Notes: generated from the sequence alone by a model not told the origin. A stretch of 64,000 bases of DNA from CADEDH01 sp041394285 (GCA_041394285.1 JAWKIL010000002.1:310001-374000); one strand, 5' to 3'. Counted from the first letter of the stretch, positions 25,393 through 34,664 are shown. Made by a program: numbers and translations.

Positions 25393-26448
25393 ATGACGTT
25401 CAAGGTCGTTGCCCAGCTTCCCGCTTTCGCCCAGACCGGGCCCGTCGAGCAGCGGTACGCCTGGGAGTTGGAAGCGCTGGGCCCGCTCGGGGCCGAGATA
25501 GTTGAGGTGGCGGCGGCCACGGCCGAGGAGTTCCTGGCCGTGGCGGCCGACGCCGACGCCCTCATCACCTCCTGGGGGTTCCCCATCACGGCCGAGATCA
25601 TCGCCGGCCTGGAGCGCTGCGTGGTCATCGGGGTGGGCTCGGTGGGCACCGACATGGTCGACGTCGACGCCGCCACCCGGGCCGGGATCGTCGTCACCAA
25701 CACCCCCGACATCTTCATCGAGGAGGTGGCCGACCACGCCATGGCCCTGATCCTGGGCTGCGCCCGCCACGTGGTGGAGCAGCACCAGATGGTGGTGGAG
25801 GGCCGGTGGGCCGAGGGTCGGCCGGCGTTGAGCCGCTTCCCCCGCCTGTTCGGTACAACGCTCGGACTGGTCAGCTACGGCAACGTGGCCCGGGCCACGG
25901 CCCGGCGGGCCAAGGCCTTCGGCTTCCGGCTGATGGCGTACGACCCCTACGTCTCCGAGCTGGCCATGACCGGCGACGGGATCGAGCCCATGACCTCGCT
26001 GGGCGAGATGCTGGAGCGCTGCGACTACGTGTCGATCCACGCCCCCCTCAACCCGGAGACCTACCACCTGATCGGCGAGGCCGAGCTGGCCCGGATGAAG
26101 CCGACGGCCGTCATCGTCAACCCCGGCCGGGGCGGGATCATCGACGAGGACGCGTTGGCCAAGGCGATCCTCGACGGCCGCCTGGCCGGAGCCGGGCTCG
26201 ACGTGCTGGAGCAGGAACCGCCGCCCGCCGACCATCCCCTGTTCGGCCTGCCCAACGTGATCCTCAGCCCCCACGTGGCCTCGGCCACCTCCCGCATGCG
26301 GCCCGAGACCCGGCGCCGGGTGGGCCGCGAGGTGTCGCTCGTGCTCCAGGGGCGCTGGCCCCGCAGCACCGTCAACCCCACCGTGCTCCCCCGCACCGAG
26401 CTCACCCGGTGGCAGCCCTATCCCATGGATCGGGGCCCCAACCGCTGA
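25393..26448 (+). CDS. D-2-hydroxyacid dehydrogenase (CtBP-like)
   Basis: The 351-residue protein has the D-isomer-specific 2-hydroxyacid dehydrogenase architecture: split catalytic domain and a central NAD domain. The catalytic residues are R246 (VNPGRGG), glutamate in VLEQEPPPADHP and histidine in ILSPHVASATS. The glycine motif reads GLVSYGNVAR, with serine where the second glycine of GxGxxG is usual. DPYVSEL supplies the acidic residue expected to favour NAD. It probably reduces or oxidises a 2-keto/2-hydroxy acid. It has its own promoter-like element and no Shine-Dalgarno. Confidence 0.87.
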   Translation: MTFKVVAQLPAFAQTGPVEQRYAWELEALGPLGAEIVEVAAATAEEFLAVAADADALITSWGFPITAEIIAGLERCVVIGVGSVGTDMVDVDAATRAGIVVTNTPDIFIEEVADHAMALILGCARHVVEQHQMVVEGRWAEGRPALSRFPRLFGTTLGLVSYGNVARATARRAKAFGFRLMAYDPYVSELAMTGDGIEPMTSLGEMLERCDYVSIHAPLNPETYHLIGEAELARMKPTAVIVNPGRGGIIDEDALAKAILDGRLAGAGLDVLEQEPPPADHPLFGLPNVILSPHVASATSRMRPETRRRVGREVSLVLQGRWPRSTVNPTVLPRTELTRWQPYPMDRGPNR

Positions 26449-26533
26449 TCCTGGCGACAACCGCCGATCTCCCACTAGGTTGTCGCCCAACGTGCCGCAG
26501 TCCGGGGGGACCGCGGCCCACAAGGGGGAGATC

Positions 26534-28156
26534 ATGCGAGTATCACGATGGCGCTGGCTCGTCGCCGTTCTGGCGGCGGCCACGCTCCTGGCCGCTGCGT
26601 GCGGCAGCAGCAGCGACGACGCCACCACGGCGGGCACCGGCGGCGACACGGGCGCAACCACGGCCGGATCGGTCGCCGCCCCGGAGGTCACGGTGCCACC
26701 GAGCGCCGAGTACAGCGGCGAGGCGGTGGCCGATCCCGCCGAGCTACCGGCCGACCTCGACGGCTGGGAGGCGTTGTGGAAGACCCAGCGCGACGCCGTG
26801 GTGCAGCGGATCAAGGACAACGACTGGGGGGTGTCGGCCGACGGCAAGACGCTCACCGGTCCTGAGGGCTTCACCGTCGACCTGTCGGCCTGCCCCGACG
26901 GCTGGAACTCGGCCGAGGGCCTGACCGACACCGACATCAAGATCGGCCAGACGATCGCCCAGTCGGGCACGTTCGCCGTGGCCGGCAATTACGGCAAGGG
27001 CCAGGACGCCATCTTCCAGTACTACAACGGCAAGGGCGGCTTCCCCGACTCGACGGGCAAGACCCGCACGGTCACCTATATCCAGAAAGACGACGGGTAC
27101 GACCCGGCCAAGACGGTGCCCCTGGTCGACGAGCTGCTCAACGCCGACAAGGTCTTCTCGCTGGTCACGCTGGGCTCGCCCAACATCATGAAGACCTACG
27201 ACAAGGTCAACCAGCGCTGTGTGCCCCAGGTGTTCAGCCAGAGCGGCCACCCGGCCTGGGGGGATCCGGCCAACCATCCGTGGACCTCGGGCGGCCTGCT
27301 CAACTACGCCACCGAGGCCGGACTGTGGGGCAAGTTCATCGAGGACCGGGCAGACGAGTTCCCCGAGAAGTTCACGATCGCCGCCCTCGTGGTCAACAAC
27401 GAGTTCGGCAAGATCTACGACGCCAGCTTCCGGGCCTGGCTGGAGCAGAGCCCGATCAAGGACCGGATCAACTACGTGACCGAGACCGTGGATCCCCAGG
27501 CCCCGACGATCACCAACCAGATGACCACGCTGGCGGCCGAGAACCCGTCGGTGTTCATCGCCGAGGCGGCGGCCACGTTCTGTCCCCAGTCGGCCCAGGA
27601 GGCCTACCAGAACGGGATGCACGAGACGGTCAAGTACCTGTTCCAGCCGAACACGTGCGCCGGCTCCAGCCAGCTCAGCAAGGAGAAGGTGGGCGGCGAC
27701 GGCTCGGCCTCGGAGGGTTGGTGGATCGTCAACGGCGGCACCAAGGACATCCGTGACGCCAGCCTGCAGGAGGACCCGATGGTCATCTGGGGCCGGCAGA
27801 TGGTGACCGACCACGGGGAGGACCCCGACTCCTCCACCGAGCTGGGCCTCGGCCTGATGCACGGCTGGGCCTACGTGCAGTCGCTGCTCATCGCCGGTGA
27901 GCTGGAGGGCGGCCTCAACCGGGCCAACCTGATCCTGGCCGCCCGCACGCTCGACACCAACAACCCGTTCCAGCTGGGTGGCATGGTGTGGCACGTCAAC
28001 GGCAACGCCGACGCCTACTACACCGAGGGCGGCCTGTTCCAGCAGTACGACGTGGCCAAGCAGAGCTACGTGAGCCGCACCGAGTTGTTCAACCTCGACG
28101 GCCAGTCGAAGAACTGCAACTTCGACACCTCCACCAGCACCTGCAAGCTGTACTGA
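26534..28156 (+). CDS. Branched-chain amino-acid-type solute-binding lipoprotein (orphan)
   Basis: This 540-residue secreted lipoprotein has a signal peptide with lipobox LLAAAC (C23), then a Ser/Thr/Gly linker and an approximately 100-residue N-terminal extension. The periplasmic-binding-protein type I fold starts near DTDIKIGQTIAQSGTFAVAG. LVTLGSPNIMKTYDKVN and VPQVFSQSGHPAWG are typical of LivJ-like receptors. ATG 26534 is preceded by GGGGGAG at about 5 nt; TAGGTT at 26476-26481 may be its -10. No permease or ATPase genes lie beside it, so it must serve a transporter encoded elsewhere. The ligand is unknown. A palindromic terminator follows. Confidence 0.88.
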   Translation: MRVSRWRWLVAVLAAATLLAAACGSSSDDATTAGTGGDTGATTAGSVAAPEVTVPPSAEYSGEAVADPAELPADLDGWEALWKTQRDAVVQRIKDNDWGVSADGKTLTGPEGFTVDLSACPDGWNSAEGLTDTDIKIGQTIAQSGTFAVAGNYGKGQDAIFQYYNGKGGFPDSTGKTRTVTYIQKDDGYDPAKTVPLVDELLNADKVFSLVTLGSPNIMKTYDKVNQRCVPQVFSQSGHPAWGDPANHPWTSGGLLNYATEAGLWGKFIEDRADEFPEKFTIAALVVNNEFGKIYDASFRAWLEQSPIKDRINYVTETVDPQAPTITNQMTTLAAENPSVFIAEAAATFCPQSAQEAYQNGMHETVKYLFQPNTCAGSSQLSKEKVGGDGSASEGWWIVNGGTKDIRDASLQEDPMVIWGRQMVTDHGEDPDSSTELGLGLMHGWAYVQSLLIAGELEGGLNRANLILAARTLDTNNPFQLGGMVWHVNGNADAYYTEGGLFQQYDVAKQSYVSRTELFNLDGQSKNCNFDTSTSTCKLY

Positions 28157-28177
28157 AAGCCGAACCCAGCCGAAATT

Positions 28178-28214
28178 AGGAGCCTGAGCGGCGCTGAGCG
28201 CCGCTCGGGCTCCT
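28178..28214. terminator. Family A palindrome, copy 2 (37 bp)
   Basis: AGGAGCCTGAGCGGCGCT pairs with 28197-28214 with one G-T pair. It lies between convergent genes (stops at 28156 and 28239). The left arm plus its CCGAAATT flank is identical to copy 1. Likely bidirectional terminator. Confidence 0.75.
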
Positions 28215-28238
28215 CAGAATGTCGGGCTGGCGGGGGGG

Positions 28239-28946
28239 CTAGTGGATCTCGGCGGCGGCGCCCTGGGCTTCGCGGAGCTTGTGGATGTCGAAGCCGGGTT
28301 GGCGGGCGGCCTCGATGATCACCCGCTCCCGGCGGATCACCTGGTCGGCGGCGGCCCGCAGCTCACCCGCCACCTCGTGGGGGATCACCACGGCGCCGTG
28401 CTGGTCGGCATGGATGAGGTCACCGTCGACCACCCGCATCCCGGCCACCGTCACCGGCCGACCGAAGTCCACCACGTGGACGAAGGCATGGGACGGGATG
28501 ACCCGGTCGGCCAGCATCTGGAACCCCTCGGCGATGTCGGGCAGGTCCCGGATGCCGCCGTCGGTCACCAGGCCCAGCGCCCCCAACCCCTTGTGGATGG
28601 CCGAGTTCACCTCACCCCAGAACGAGCCGTAGCCCCGCTGGCGATCGATGTCGGACATCACGATCACACTGGGCTTGGGCCCGCCGTCGATGTAGGCGTA
28701 GTAGGCGTCGGACAGGGCCCGGGCCTCGGCCGAAGCCAGATCGCTGGGATGGCAGCTGCGGATGGTGGCGGTGCGGGCCAGGCCCACCATCGGGGGCAGC
28801 CCGGGCCGGAGGCACACCAGCGGATCGCTGGTGTACCCGTAGCCCCGGCGCTTCGGGGCCACCAGCTCCAGCGCATTGCACACCGTCGGGGTGTCCATGC
28901 CGGCCAACTCGGCCGCCAGCTCGGGAGTCAACTCGAAGTCGCTCAT
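28239..28946 (-). CDS. RraA-like / 4-hydroxy-4-methyl-2-oxoglutarate aldolase family protein
   Basis: This 235-residue protein matches the RraA/HMG aldolase family: TPTVCNALELV near the N-terminus, the GLVTDGGIRDLPDI loop that binds the metal and substrate, and HADQHGAVVIPHEVA near the C-terminus. Members are either metal-dependent pyruvate aldolases or RNase E regulators; in actinobacterial catabolic settings the aldolase or lyase role is likelier. ATG 28946 is chosen because GGGAG precedes it by 8 nt and it clears the upstream stop by 13 bp. It is cotranscribed with the acyl-CoA dehydrogenase. Confidence 0.82.
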   Translation of the reverse strand: MSDFELTPELAAELAGMDTPTVCNALELVAPKRRGYGYTSDPLVCLRPGLPPMVGLARTATIRSCHPSDLASAEARALSDAYYAYIDGGPKPSVIVMSDIDRQRGYGSFWGEVNSAIHKGLGALGLVTDGGIRDLPDIAEGFQMLADRVIPSHAFVHVVDFGRPVTVAGMRVVDGDLIHADQHGAVVIPHEVAGELRAAADQVIRRERVIIEAARQPGFDIHKLREAQGAAAEIH

Positions 28947-28959
28947 GTCGGCGCTCCCC

Positions 28960-30276
28960 TCACGGCCCGGTGAACAGCGAGCCCCGGGCACCGTGCTCGT
29001 TGAGGCCGGCCAGCCGCTCCGACTCCCGGTTCTTCACCTCGGACCGGGCCACCACGTGGTAGTGGACCTCGTCGGGTCCGTCGGCCAGGCGCAGGGTGCG
29101 CTGGGCGTGCCACATGTCGGCCAGCGGGAACCACTGGGAGATGCCGGCGGCGCCGTGCATCTGGATGGCCTCGTTGATGATGTCGCAGCACTTGGCCGGC
29201 ACCATGGCCTTGACTGCGCTCACCCAGACCCGGGCCTCGGCGTTGCCCAGGGTGTCCATGGCCTTGGCCGCCCGCAGCACCATGAGCCGCATCGATTCGA
29301 CCTCGATGCGGGCCCGGGCCACCACCTCCATGTTCTTGCCCAGGTTGATGAGCTTCTTGCCGAAGCCCTCCCGGGTGAGACCCCGGTCCACCATCAGCTC
29401 GATGGCCCGTTCGGCCGAGCCGATGGAGCGCATGCAGTGGTGGATCCGGCCCGGGCCCAGGCGGAGCTGCGAGATCTCGAAGCCCCGGCCCTCGCCCAGC
29501 AGGATGTTGTCCTTCGGCACCCGCACGTCGTTGAACTTCACGTGCATGTGACCGTGGGGGGCGTCGTCGGCCCCGAACACGTACATGGGGCCCACGATCT
29601 CCACGCCCGGCGTGCCCACCGGCACCAGGATCTGCGACTGCTGCTTGTAGGTGTCGGCGTCGGGGTTGGTGCGGACCATGACGATCATGATCTTGCAGCG
29701 GGGGTCGCCCAGGCCCGAGATGTAGAACTTCTCGCCGTTGATCACCCACTCGTCGCCGTCGAGCACGGCCGAGGTGCGGATCTGCTTGGCGTCCGAGCTC
29801 ATGATCCCGGGCTCGGTCATCACGTAGGCCGAGCGGATCTCACCGTTGAGCAGCGGCTCCAGCCACTGCGCCTTCTGCTCGGGCGTGCCCACCCGCTCCA
29901 GGACCTCCATGTTGCCGGTGTCGGGGGCCGAGCAGTTCAGGCACTCGGAAGCCAGCCGGTTCTTGCCCAGCTCGTTGGCGATGTAGGCGTAGTCGAGGTT
30001 CGACAGGCCGATGCCGGTCTCGGCGTTGGGCAGGAAGAAGTTCCACAGCCCCTGGGCCTTGGCCTTGGCCTTGGCCCCTTCCAGTAGCTCGAGCTGACCG
30101 GGGGCCCAGCTCCACCGCTCGGCCCGGTTCTCTCCGAGGCGGTAGAACTCCTCGGTGATCGGGTCGACCTCGTCGCGGATGAAGGCCTTGACCGCCTCGT
30201 ACAGCGGGCGCACGCCCTCGGACATCCTCAGGTCGAGGTCGTCCATGTTCGCCATCTTGAGCGCGCCACCGGTCAT
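28960..30276 (-). CDS. Acyl-CoA dehydrogenase (ACAD10/11-like)
   Basis: The 438-residue flavoprotein has the three-domain ACAD fold: helical N-terminus, AYVMTEPGIMSSDAKQI (FAD/substrate loop), NGEKFYISGLGDPRCKI, then the C-terminal helices with IQMHGAAGISQWFPLAD and RTLRLADGPDEVH. The last motif is typical of the ACAD10/11 and related long-chain or branched acyl-CoA group. ATG 30276 is preceded by an AGGCAGG stretch; an internal ATG at 30255 is a weaker option. It lies 13 bp upstream of the RraA-like gene and downstream of a 47-bp palindrome, so it starts a new transcript. Confidence 0.88.
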   Translation of the reverse strand: MTGGALKMANMDDLDLRMSEGVRPLYEAVKAFIRDEVDPITEEFYRLGENRAERWSWAPGQLELLEGAKAKAKAQGLWNFFLPNAETGIGLSNLDYAYIANELGKNRLASECLNCSAPDTGNMEVLERVGTPEQKAQWLEPLLNGEIRSAYVMTEPGIMSSDAKQIRTSAVLDGDEWVINGEKFYISGLGDPRCKIMIVMVRTNPDADTYKQQSQILVPVGTPGVEIVGPMYVFGADDAPHGHMHVKFNDVRVPKDNILLGEGRGFEISQLRLGPGRIHHCMRSIGSAERAIELMVDRGLTREGFGKKLINLGKNMEVVARARIEVESMRLMVLRAAKAMDTLGNAEARVWVSAVKAMVPAKCCDIINEAIQMHGAAGISQWFPLADMWHAQRTLRLADGPDEVHYHVVARSEVKNRESERLAGLNEHGARGSLFTGP

Positions 30277-30339
30277 CGGGCCTGCCTTTCGTGGGGTTCG
30301 GGAGGAGCCCCATTCTTAGCGGGTCGCCGGGACATCGGG

Positions 30340-30386
30340 GAACTCTGACGCCGATGGGGTTGGAACGGTACCCGGCGTCAGAGTTC
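30340..30386. terminator. Family C palindrome, copy 1 (47 bp)
   Basis: GAACTCTGACGCC pairs with GGCGTCAGAGTTC at the other end; pairing extends to GGG/CCC outside (30338-30388), with a 21-nt loop. It sits just after the copper amine oxidase stop on the minus strand and before the acyl-CoA dehydrogenase, so terminator function is likely. Confidence 0.65.
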
Positions 30387-30397
30387 CCGATCAGGCC

Positions 30398-32317
30398 TCA
30401 GTGACAGCAGGAGTCTTCGCCGTTCACCATCGACAGCGGGGGTAGGTCGAGGGCCGGATTGGCATCGAAGAAGCCGTGGGCCCGCAGCATGAAGCCGGTG
30501 CGCTCGACCGGCATCACCGGATAGTCCTCGGGCCGGGCCACATGGGTGACGCCGCAGGTCACCCACACCACCACGTCGGTGTCGACCAGGTTCCGGTCGG
30601 CCGCCTGATAGGCCGGCAGCCCGGCCCCACCCGGGATCTGGGTGGGGTACTCGCCCGAGGCCCGCGTCTCGGCGGGGTCGAACGCGGTGACGTGCACGTG
30701 GTTGTAGGCGAACGCCGCCCGCCGGCCGACGGCCGAGTCGGGCTGGGCGAACAGGACCGGGGCCGGGCCGGTGATCAGCTGGTAGGCCACCGGCCGACCC
30801 AACGCGTTCAGCACCTCGGGGTTCACGATCCGCCAGCATCGGCTGGCTGCGGGATCGGCCCGGCGCTTGGCCTCCGACTCGGACTCCAGCACCGTGACCC
30901 GGGGCCGGAAGGCGTTGCCCCAGGGGTTGTCGGGCCCCGGCGGCTCGGGGGAGGCGTCGACCTCCTCGATCCGGTTGACCGGGCCGTCGATGTCGAGGTC
31001 GAGGCGGATGTTGAAGAAGTGCTGGTGGTGGGGGGCCTCCATGTCGGCCGTGACCTTGGTGCCGTAGGGGCTGGCGGGGGCGCCGGGCTCGGTGGCCCCG
31101 GTGAGCACGATGCCCGACAGCTTCACCTCCAGCTCGATGTTGCCGTCCTGGTGGAAGTACCAGAAGAAGCCGTAGTCGTAGTTGCCGAGCGTGGCCCAGA
31201 ACGACACGACGAGCCGGCGGTCCCGGCGGGATTCCGTGACGTTGCGCAGGGTGTCACGATGGCGCCAGAGAACGTTGTTGTCTTCTTCGTGGATGCACAC
31301 GGCGTGTTCCAGGATCCCGGGCTGCCCGTCCATGCCGATGATCGGGGCGTCGAGGTACACGATCTCGCCCAGGCAGTCGCACCCCAGCTTCAGCGGGTTG
31401 GCCGCCCGGCCCATCCCCACCTCGCCCTGGTCGAAGACGTGACGCCAGAAATGCTGGCCCTGGGGATCGCCGTAGGGCACCACCATCTCGGCCATGGCCG
31501 CCCGGTAGATGATCGGCCGCACCCGCCCCGCCACCGGATCGTCGTAGCTGATCTGGTGGAAGACGAGGCCTTCCATCGGGTGCATCGAGATCCGCATGCT
31601 CCACCGCTGCCACCGCAGCTCGTTGCCCTCCAGGGTGAAGCTGGGGCCCTCGCGCTGGACGATCTCCAACGGCTTCACATCGGTCCGCAGGGGCGCCAGG
31701 CTCTCGGGGTCCAGCCGGGTCGCCACCGGCGGCACCGGCACCGGGGTGTCGTCGATCAGCTCCACCACCTCGCCGGTGGACCGGTCGACCACCGCCACCA
31801 GGCCGTGTACGGGCCGTGACCAGGGCTGATCCCCCTCCCCCTCGTAGACGTAGAACACGGCTCGGGCCAGGCGCCGGTTGCTCTGGTCATAGGGCAGCTG
31901 GGCGAACCAGGCCGCCGGCCACGGCTCCACGTAGACGGTGTCGGGGTCGGTGACGCCCCGGCGGGCCAGGGCGGCGGCCACCGCCGGGTCACGGGGCAGC
32001 TTCTGGACGTCGTTGAACTCGTCGAGCAGCACCGGGGCGTGGAGACCGGTGAGCGACTCGCAGCTCTCGATCGTGGCGTCGTCGAGGTTGACCACCGACT
32101 CGTAAGTGAGCGACGACGCCCGGTCCACCGTCACCACCTTGAGCCGCCGGGGTGGGGGCGGCTCACCCGGCCGCCAGGCCAGCACCACGTCCTTGTGCGG
32201 CTCCTCCAGTGAGGCGAGGCAGACGTGGGGGCGTTCGCCGATGCGACCGGAGGTCCCCACCACCTTCACCGCTCGCTGCAGCTCGTCGAGAGTGGGTGGA
32301 TCGAGAGGGTGGGTCAT
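30398..32317 (-). CDS. Copper-containing primary amine oxidase
   Basis: This 639-residue enzyme oxidises primary amines to aldehydes with release of ammonia and H2O2. The tyrosine that becomes the TPQ cofactor is Y380 in LGNYDYGFFWYF. Copper ligands are HHQHFFNIRLDLD (HxH) and the late histidine in GVTHVARPEDYPVMP. The catalytic-domain entry HQISYDDPVAGRVRPIIYR and CLGEIVYLDAP are standard for the family. ATG 32317 starts the N2-type domain directly; in-frame upstream codons to 32395 lack support. GATAGT lies 6 nt before the ATG on the minus strand, possibly a leaderless -10. It sits alone on its transcript, divergent from the DUF3237 gene. No signal peptide, so it is probably cytoplasmic. 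Confidence 0.92.
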   Translation of the reverse strand: MTHPLDPPTLDELQRAVKVVGTSGRIGERPHVCLASLEEPHKDVVLAWRPGEPPPPRRLKVVTVDRASSLTYESVVNLDDATIESCESLTGLHAPVLLDEFNDVQKLPRDPAVAAALARRGVTDPDTVYVEPWPAAWFAQLPYDQSNRRLARAVFYVYEGEGDQPWSRPVHGLVAVVDRSTGEVVELIDDTPVPVPPVATRLDPESLAPLRTDVKPLEIVQREGPSFTLEGNELRWQRWSMRISMHPMEGLVFHQISYDDPVAGRVRPIIYRAAMAEMVVPYGDPQGQHFWRHVFDQGEVGMGRAANPLKLGCDCLGEIVYLDAPIIGMDGQPGILEHAVCIHEEDNNVLWRHRDTLRNVTESRRDRRLVVSFWATLGNYDYGFFWYFHQDGNIELEVKLSGIVLTGATEPGAPASPYGTKVTADMEAPHHQHFFNIRLDLDIDGPVNRIEEVDASPEPPGPDNPWGNAFRPRVTVLESESEAKRRADPAASRCWRIVNPEVLNALGRPVAYQLITGPAPVLFAQPDSAVGRRAAFAYNHVHVTAFDPAETRASGEYPTQIPGGAGLPAYQAADRNLVDTDVVVWVTCGVTHVARPEDYPVMPVERTGFMLRAHGFFDANPALDLPPLSMVNGEDSCCH

Positions 32318-32462
32318 GGATCCACTATCCGTGACCGCCCACCGGTCCGCAAGGGCCATCCGGGGGCTGTTTCCGCTGGTTGTCGCGCCGGTCACCGGCT
32401 GCTTTCGCCGTCATGAAGCGGCCGCCGGGCGAGCGCGTGAGACTGGCTGGCGGGGCATGGAC

Positions 32463-32468
32463 TAGCGT
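32463..32468 (+). promoter_or_regulatory. Probable leaderless -10 box TAGCGT
   Basis: TAGCGT ends 7 nt before ATG 32476 and there is no Shine-Dalgarno, as expected for a leaderless mRNA. The -35 region is unclear. Confidence 0.4.
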
Positions 32469-32475
32469 CCGGTTG

Positions 32476-32895
32476 ATGGCAGCAGATTCCCTCCCGGTCG
32501 ACCACCTGTTCACCTTGACGATCACGGCCGACCTCGGCGCCAGCTTCCAGATCCGCACCGGGCCCGCCGGGCGCCGCATCGTGGCCGGCATCACCGGCGG
32601 CACGTTCGAGGGGCCCCGCCTCCGGGGCACCGTGGCCTCGAGCACCGGCGCCGACTGGGTGACGGTGCGGCCCGACAAGTCGCTGCGGATCGACGTTCGC
32701 CTGGTGCTCGTGACCGACGACGACGTGCCCATCTACATGTACTACGGCGGCCTGCTGATCGACGGCCAGGCCCGGACCGCCCCGTACTTCGAGGTGGCCG
32801 ACGAGCGCTACAACTGGCTCAACAACGTCCAGGCGGTGGGTGTCGGCGCGGTCGGCCCCGACGGCCCAACCTACGAGATCTACGCCCTCAAGTAG
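32476..32895 (+). CDS. DUF3237 family protein
   Basis: The 139-residue protein begins with HLFTLTITADLGASFQI and carries GGTFEGPRLRGTV, a GADWVTVRPDKSLRIDVR strand, and the C-terminal APYFEVADERYNWLNNVQAV. This is the full length and pattern of DUF3237, a small beta-barrel family of unknown biochemical role often found beside catabolic enzymes. It is followed after 16 bp by a metallophosphoesterase in the same direction. Confidence 0.82.
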   Translation: MAADSLPVDHLFTLTITADLGASFQIRTGPAGRRIVAGITGGTFEGPRLRGTVASSTGADWVTVRPDKSLRIDVRLVLVTDDDVPIYMYYGGLLIDGQARTAPYFEVADERYNWLNNVQAVGVGAVGPDGPTYEIYALK

Positions 32896-32911
32896 GCGGG
32901 AACGGAACCCC

Positions 32912-33502
32912 ATGCGCATCGGCCTGCTCTCCGACACCCACATCCCCGAGGCCCGCGAGGTCTGGCCCCAGGTGTGGGACGCCTTCAAGGGATGCGACGC
33001 CATCCTCCACGCCGGCGACATCTACGACCTGGGCGTGCTCGACACCCTGGCCGAGATCGCCCCCACATACGCCTGCCGGGGAAACGGCGACGACGGTTCC
33101 GGGGGCCGGCCCCGCCAGCCCGACCATCCCACGCTGCAGGACAACTGGGTGGTCACGTTGGGCGGGCTCACCATCGGCCTGACCCACTGGGTGCCGGTGC
33201 CCGAGTCGCCGGGGATCGTGAACCTGGCCGGCGCCTGCGAGCGGTTCTTCGGCGGGGTCACCCCCGACGTGATCGTCCACGGCGACACCCACGTGGAAGA
33301 CGTCAGGGAGGTCAACGGGATCCTCTGCGTCAACCCCGGCTCGCCCACCTTCCCCCACAACCTCAACTACCAGTTCGGCACGATCGGTTTCCTCGACATC
33401 GACGTGGACGGCGGGGCCGCTCCCGAGGCCTCGATCTGGCAGGTCTCGGACCACGGGATCGAGACCTTCGACTGGCTCCGCTGGGGACCCCGCCCCTGGT
33501 GA
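32912..33502 (+). CDS. YfcE/MJ0936-type metallophosphoesterase
   Basis: This 196-residue calcineurin-like phosphoesterase starts MRIGLLSDTHIPE, giving the first metal motif DTH. It continues with LHAGDIYD (GD), CRGNGDD (GN) and VHGDTHVEDV in place of the usual GHTH. CVNPGSPTFPHN is the conserved NPGS segment of the YfcE/Vps29-like family. Members are phosphodiesterases of low specificity. ATG 32912 follows a GGAAC stretch and the gene is probably cotranscribed with DUF3237. Confidence 0.85.
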   Translation: MRIGLLSDTHIPEAREVWPQVWDAFKGCDAILHAGDIYDLGVLDTLAEIAPTYACRGNGDDGSGGRPRQPDHPTLQDNWVVTLGGLTIGLTHWVPVPESPGIVNLAGACERFFGGVTPDVIVHGDTHVEDVREVNGILCVNPGSPTFPHNLNYQFGTIGFLDIDVDGGAAPEASIWQVSDHGIETFDWLRWGPRPW

Positions 33503-33539
33503 TCGCACACCGACCCACCACACAAGGAAGGCACTGACC

Positions 33540-34607
33540 ATGACCGAACCCAAGCTTCCCGGCCGACTCGGCACCCCGGAGATGCAGCTCAAGGACGACC
33601 CCCGGGCCGACCCCCGGATGCTGGCCGCCATGGCGCCGCTGGCCATGGGGGAGCACCCGCCGCCCGCCGGGGTCGACAAGGACTCCTCGGTCGACGAGTT
33701 GCTCGAGTACCTCACCGTGGCCGAGGAGGGCTTCGGCGGCCTGTTCGACGCCCTGGGCAACAAGCTGGAGCCGATCCCCGGCATCGACAAGCGCACCGAG
33801 GTGATCAAGGGTGTCGACGGCAACGACATCACGCTCTACATCCACCAGCCGGCCGACGCCGCCGGCCCCCTGCCCTGCATCCTGCACATCCACGGCGGCG
33901 GCATGGCCATGCTCACCGCCGGCGACCCCAACTACGACCGCTGGCGCGACGAGCTGGCCCGGACCGGCCTGGTGGTGGTGGGCGTGGAGTTCCGCAACGC
34001 CGGCGGCAAGCTCGGCCCCCACCCGTTCCCGGCGGGGCTCAACGACTGCTCGTCGGCCCTGCAGTGGACGGCCGACAACCTCGACCGTCTCGGCGCCTCC
34101 AAGATCGTCGTGTCGGGCGAGTCGGGCGGCGGCAACCTGACGCTGGCCACCACGCTCAAGGCCAAGCGCGACGGCAAGCTGGGGTTGATCGCCGGCGTCT
34201 ACGCCCAGTGCCCGTACATCTACGGGGCCTACGGCGACAAGAACCCCGAGCTGCCGTCCCAGTTCGAGAACGACGAGTACTTCCTGGCCTGCTCGATGAT
34301 GGGTGGGATCGCCAAGTCCTACGATCCCGGGGGCGAGAACGCCGCCAACCCGCTGGCCTGGCCGTTCCACGCCTCGGTGGATGACCTGACCGGCCTGCCC
34401 CCGCACGTGATCTCGGTAAACGAGCTCGACCCGCTGCGCGACGAGGGCCTGGCCCACCACCGCAAGCTGTTGAAGGCCGGGGTGTCGTCGGTCGGCCGGG
34501 TGGTGGCCGGTACCTGTCATGCCGGCGACTGCCTGTTCCGTCAGGCCATGCCCGACATCTACCTGGCCACGATCCGCGACATCAAGGGTTTCGCCGACGC
34601 GGTCTGA
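33540..34607 (+). CDS. HSL-family alpha/beta hydrolase (carboxylesterase/lipase)
   Basis: The 355-residue enzyme has the hormone-sensitive-lipase signature: oxyanion HIHGGGMAM, nucleophile elbow VVSGESGGGNL, acid in VNELDPLRDEG and base in AGTCHAGD. The lid-like N-terminus is long (about 100 residues). A strong AAGGAAGG lies about 9 nt before ATG 33540. The gene ends 16 bp before a family B palindrome separating it from convergent genes. It is predicted to be a cytoplasmic esterase with unknown ester substrate. Confidence 0.87.
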   Translation: MTEPKLPGRLGTPEMQLKDDPRADPRMLAAMAPLAMGEHPPPAGVDKDSSVDELLEYLTVAEEGFGGLFDALGNKLEPIPGIDKRTEVIKGVDGNDITLYIHQPADAAGPLPCILHIHGGGMAMLTAGDPNYDRWRDELARTGLVVVGVEFRNAGGKLGPHPFPAGLNDCSSALQWTADNLDRLGASKIVVSGESGGGNLTLATTLKAKRDGKLGLIAGVYAQCPYIYGAYGDKNPELPSQFENDEYFLACSMMGGIAKSYDPGGENAANPLAWPFHASVDDLTGLPPHVISVNELDPLRDEGLAHHRKLLKAGVSSVGRVVAGTCHAGDCLFRQAMPDIYLATIRDIKGFADAV

Positions 34608-34623
34608 GCTGAAACCTGCCGAT

Positions 34624-34664
34624 CTGTGGCGCCAGCTGCTGCATCTTGCGCGCTGGCGCCACAG
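34624..34664. terminator. Family B palindrome, copy 1 (41 bp, inverted orientation)
   Basis: CTGTGGCGCCAGC pairs perfectly with GCTGGCGCCACAG across a 15-nt loop. It lies between convergent genes (stops at 34607 and 34686). Read on the minus strand it matches copy 3 at 36 of 41 positions, loop included. Likely bidirectional terminator. Confidence 0.75.
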
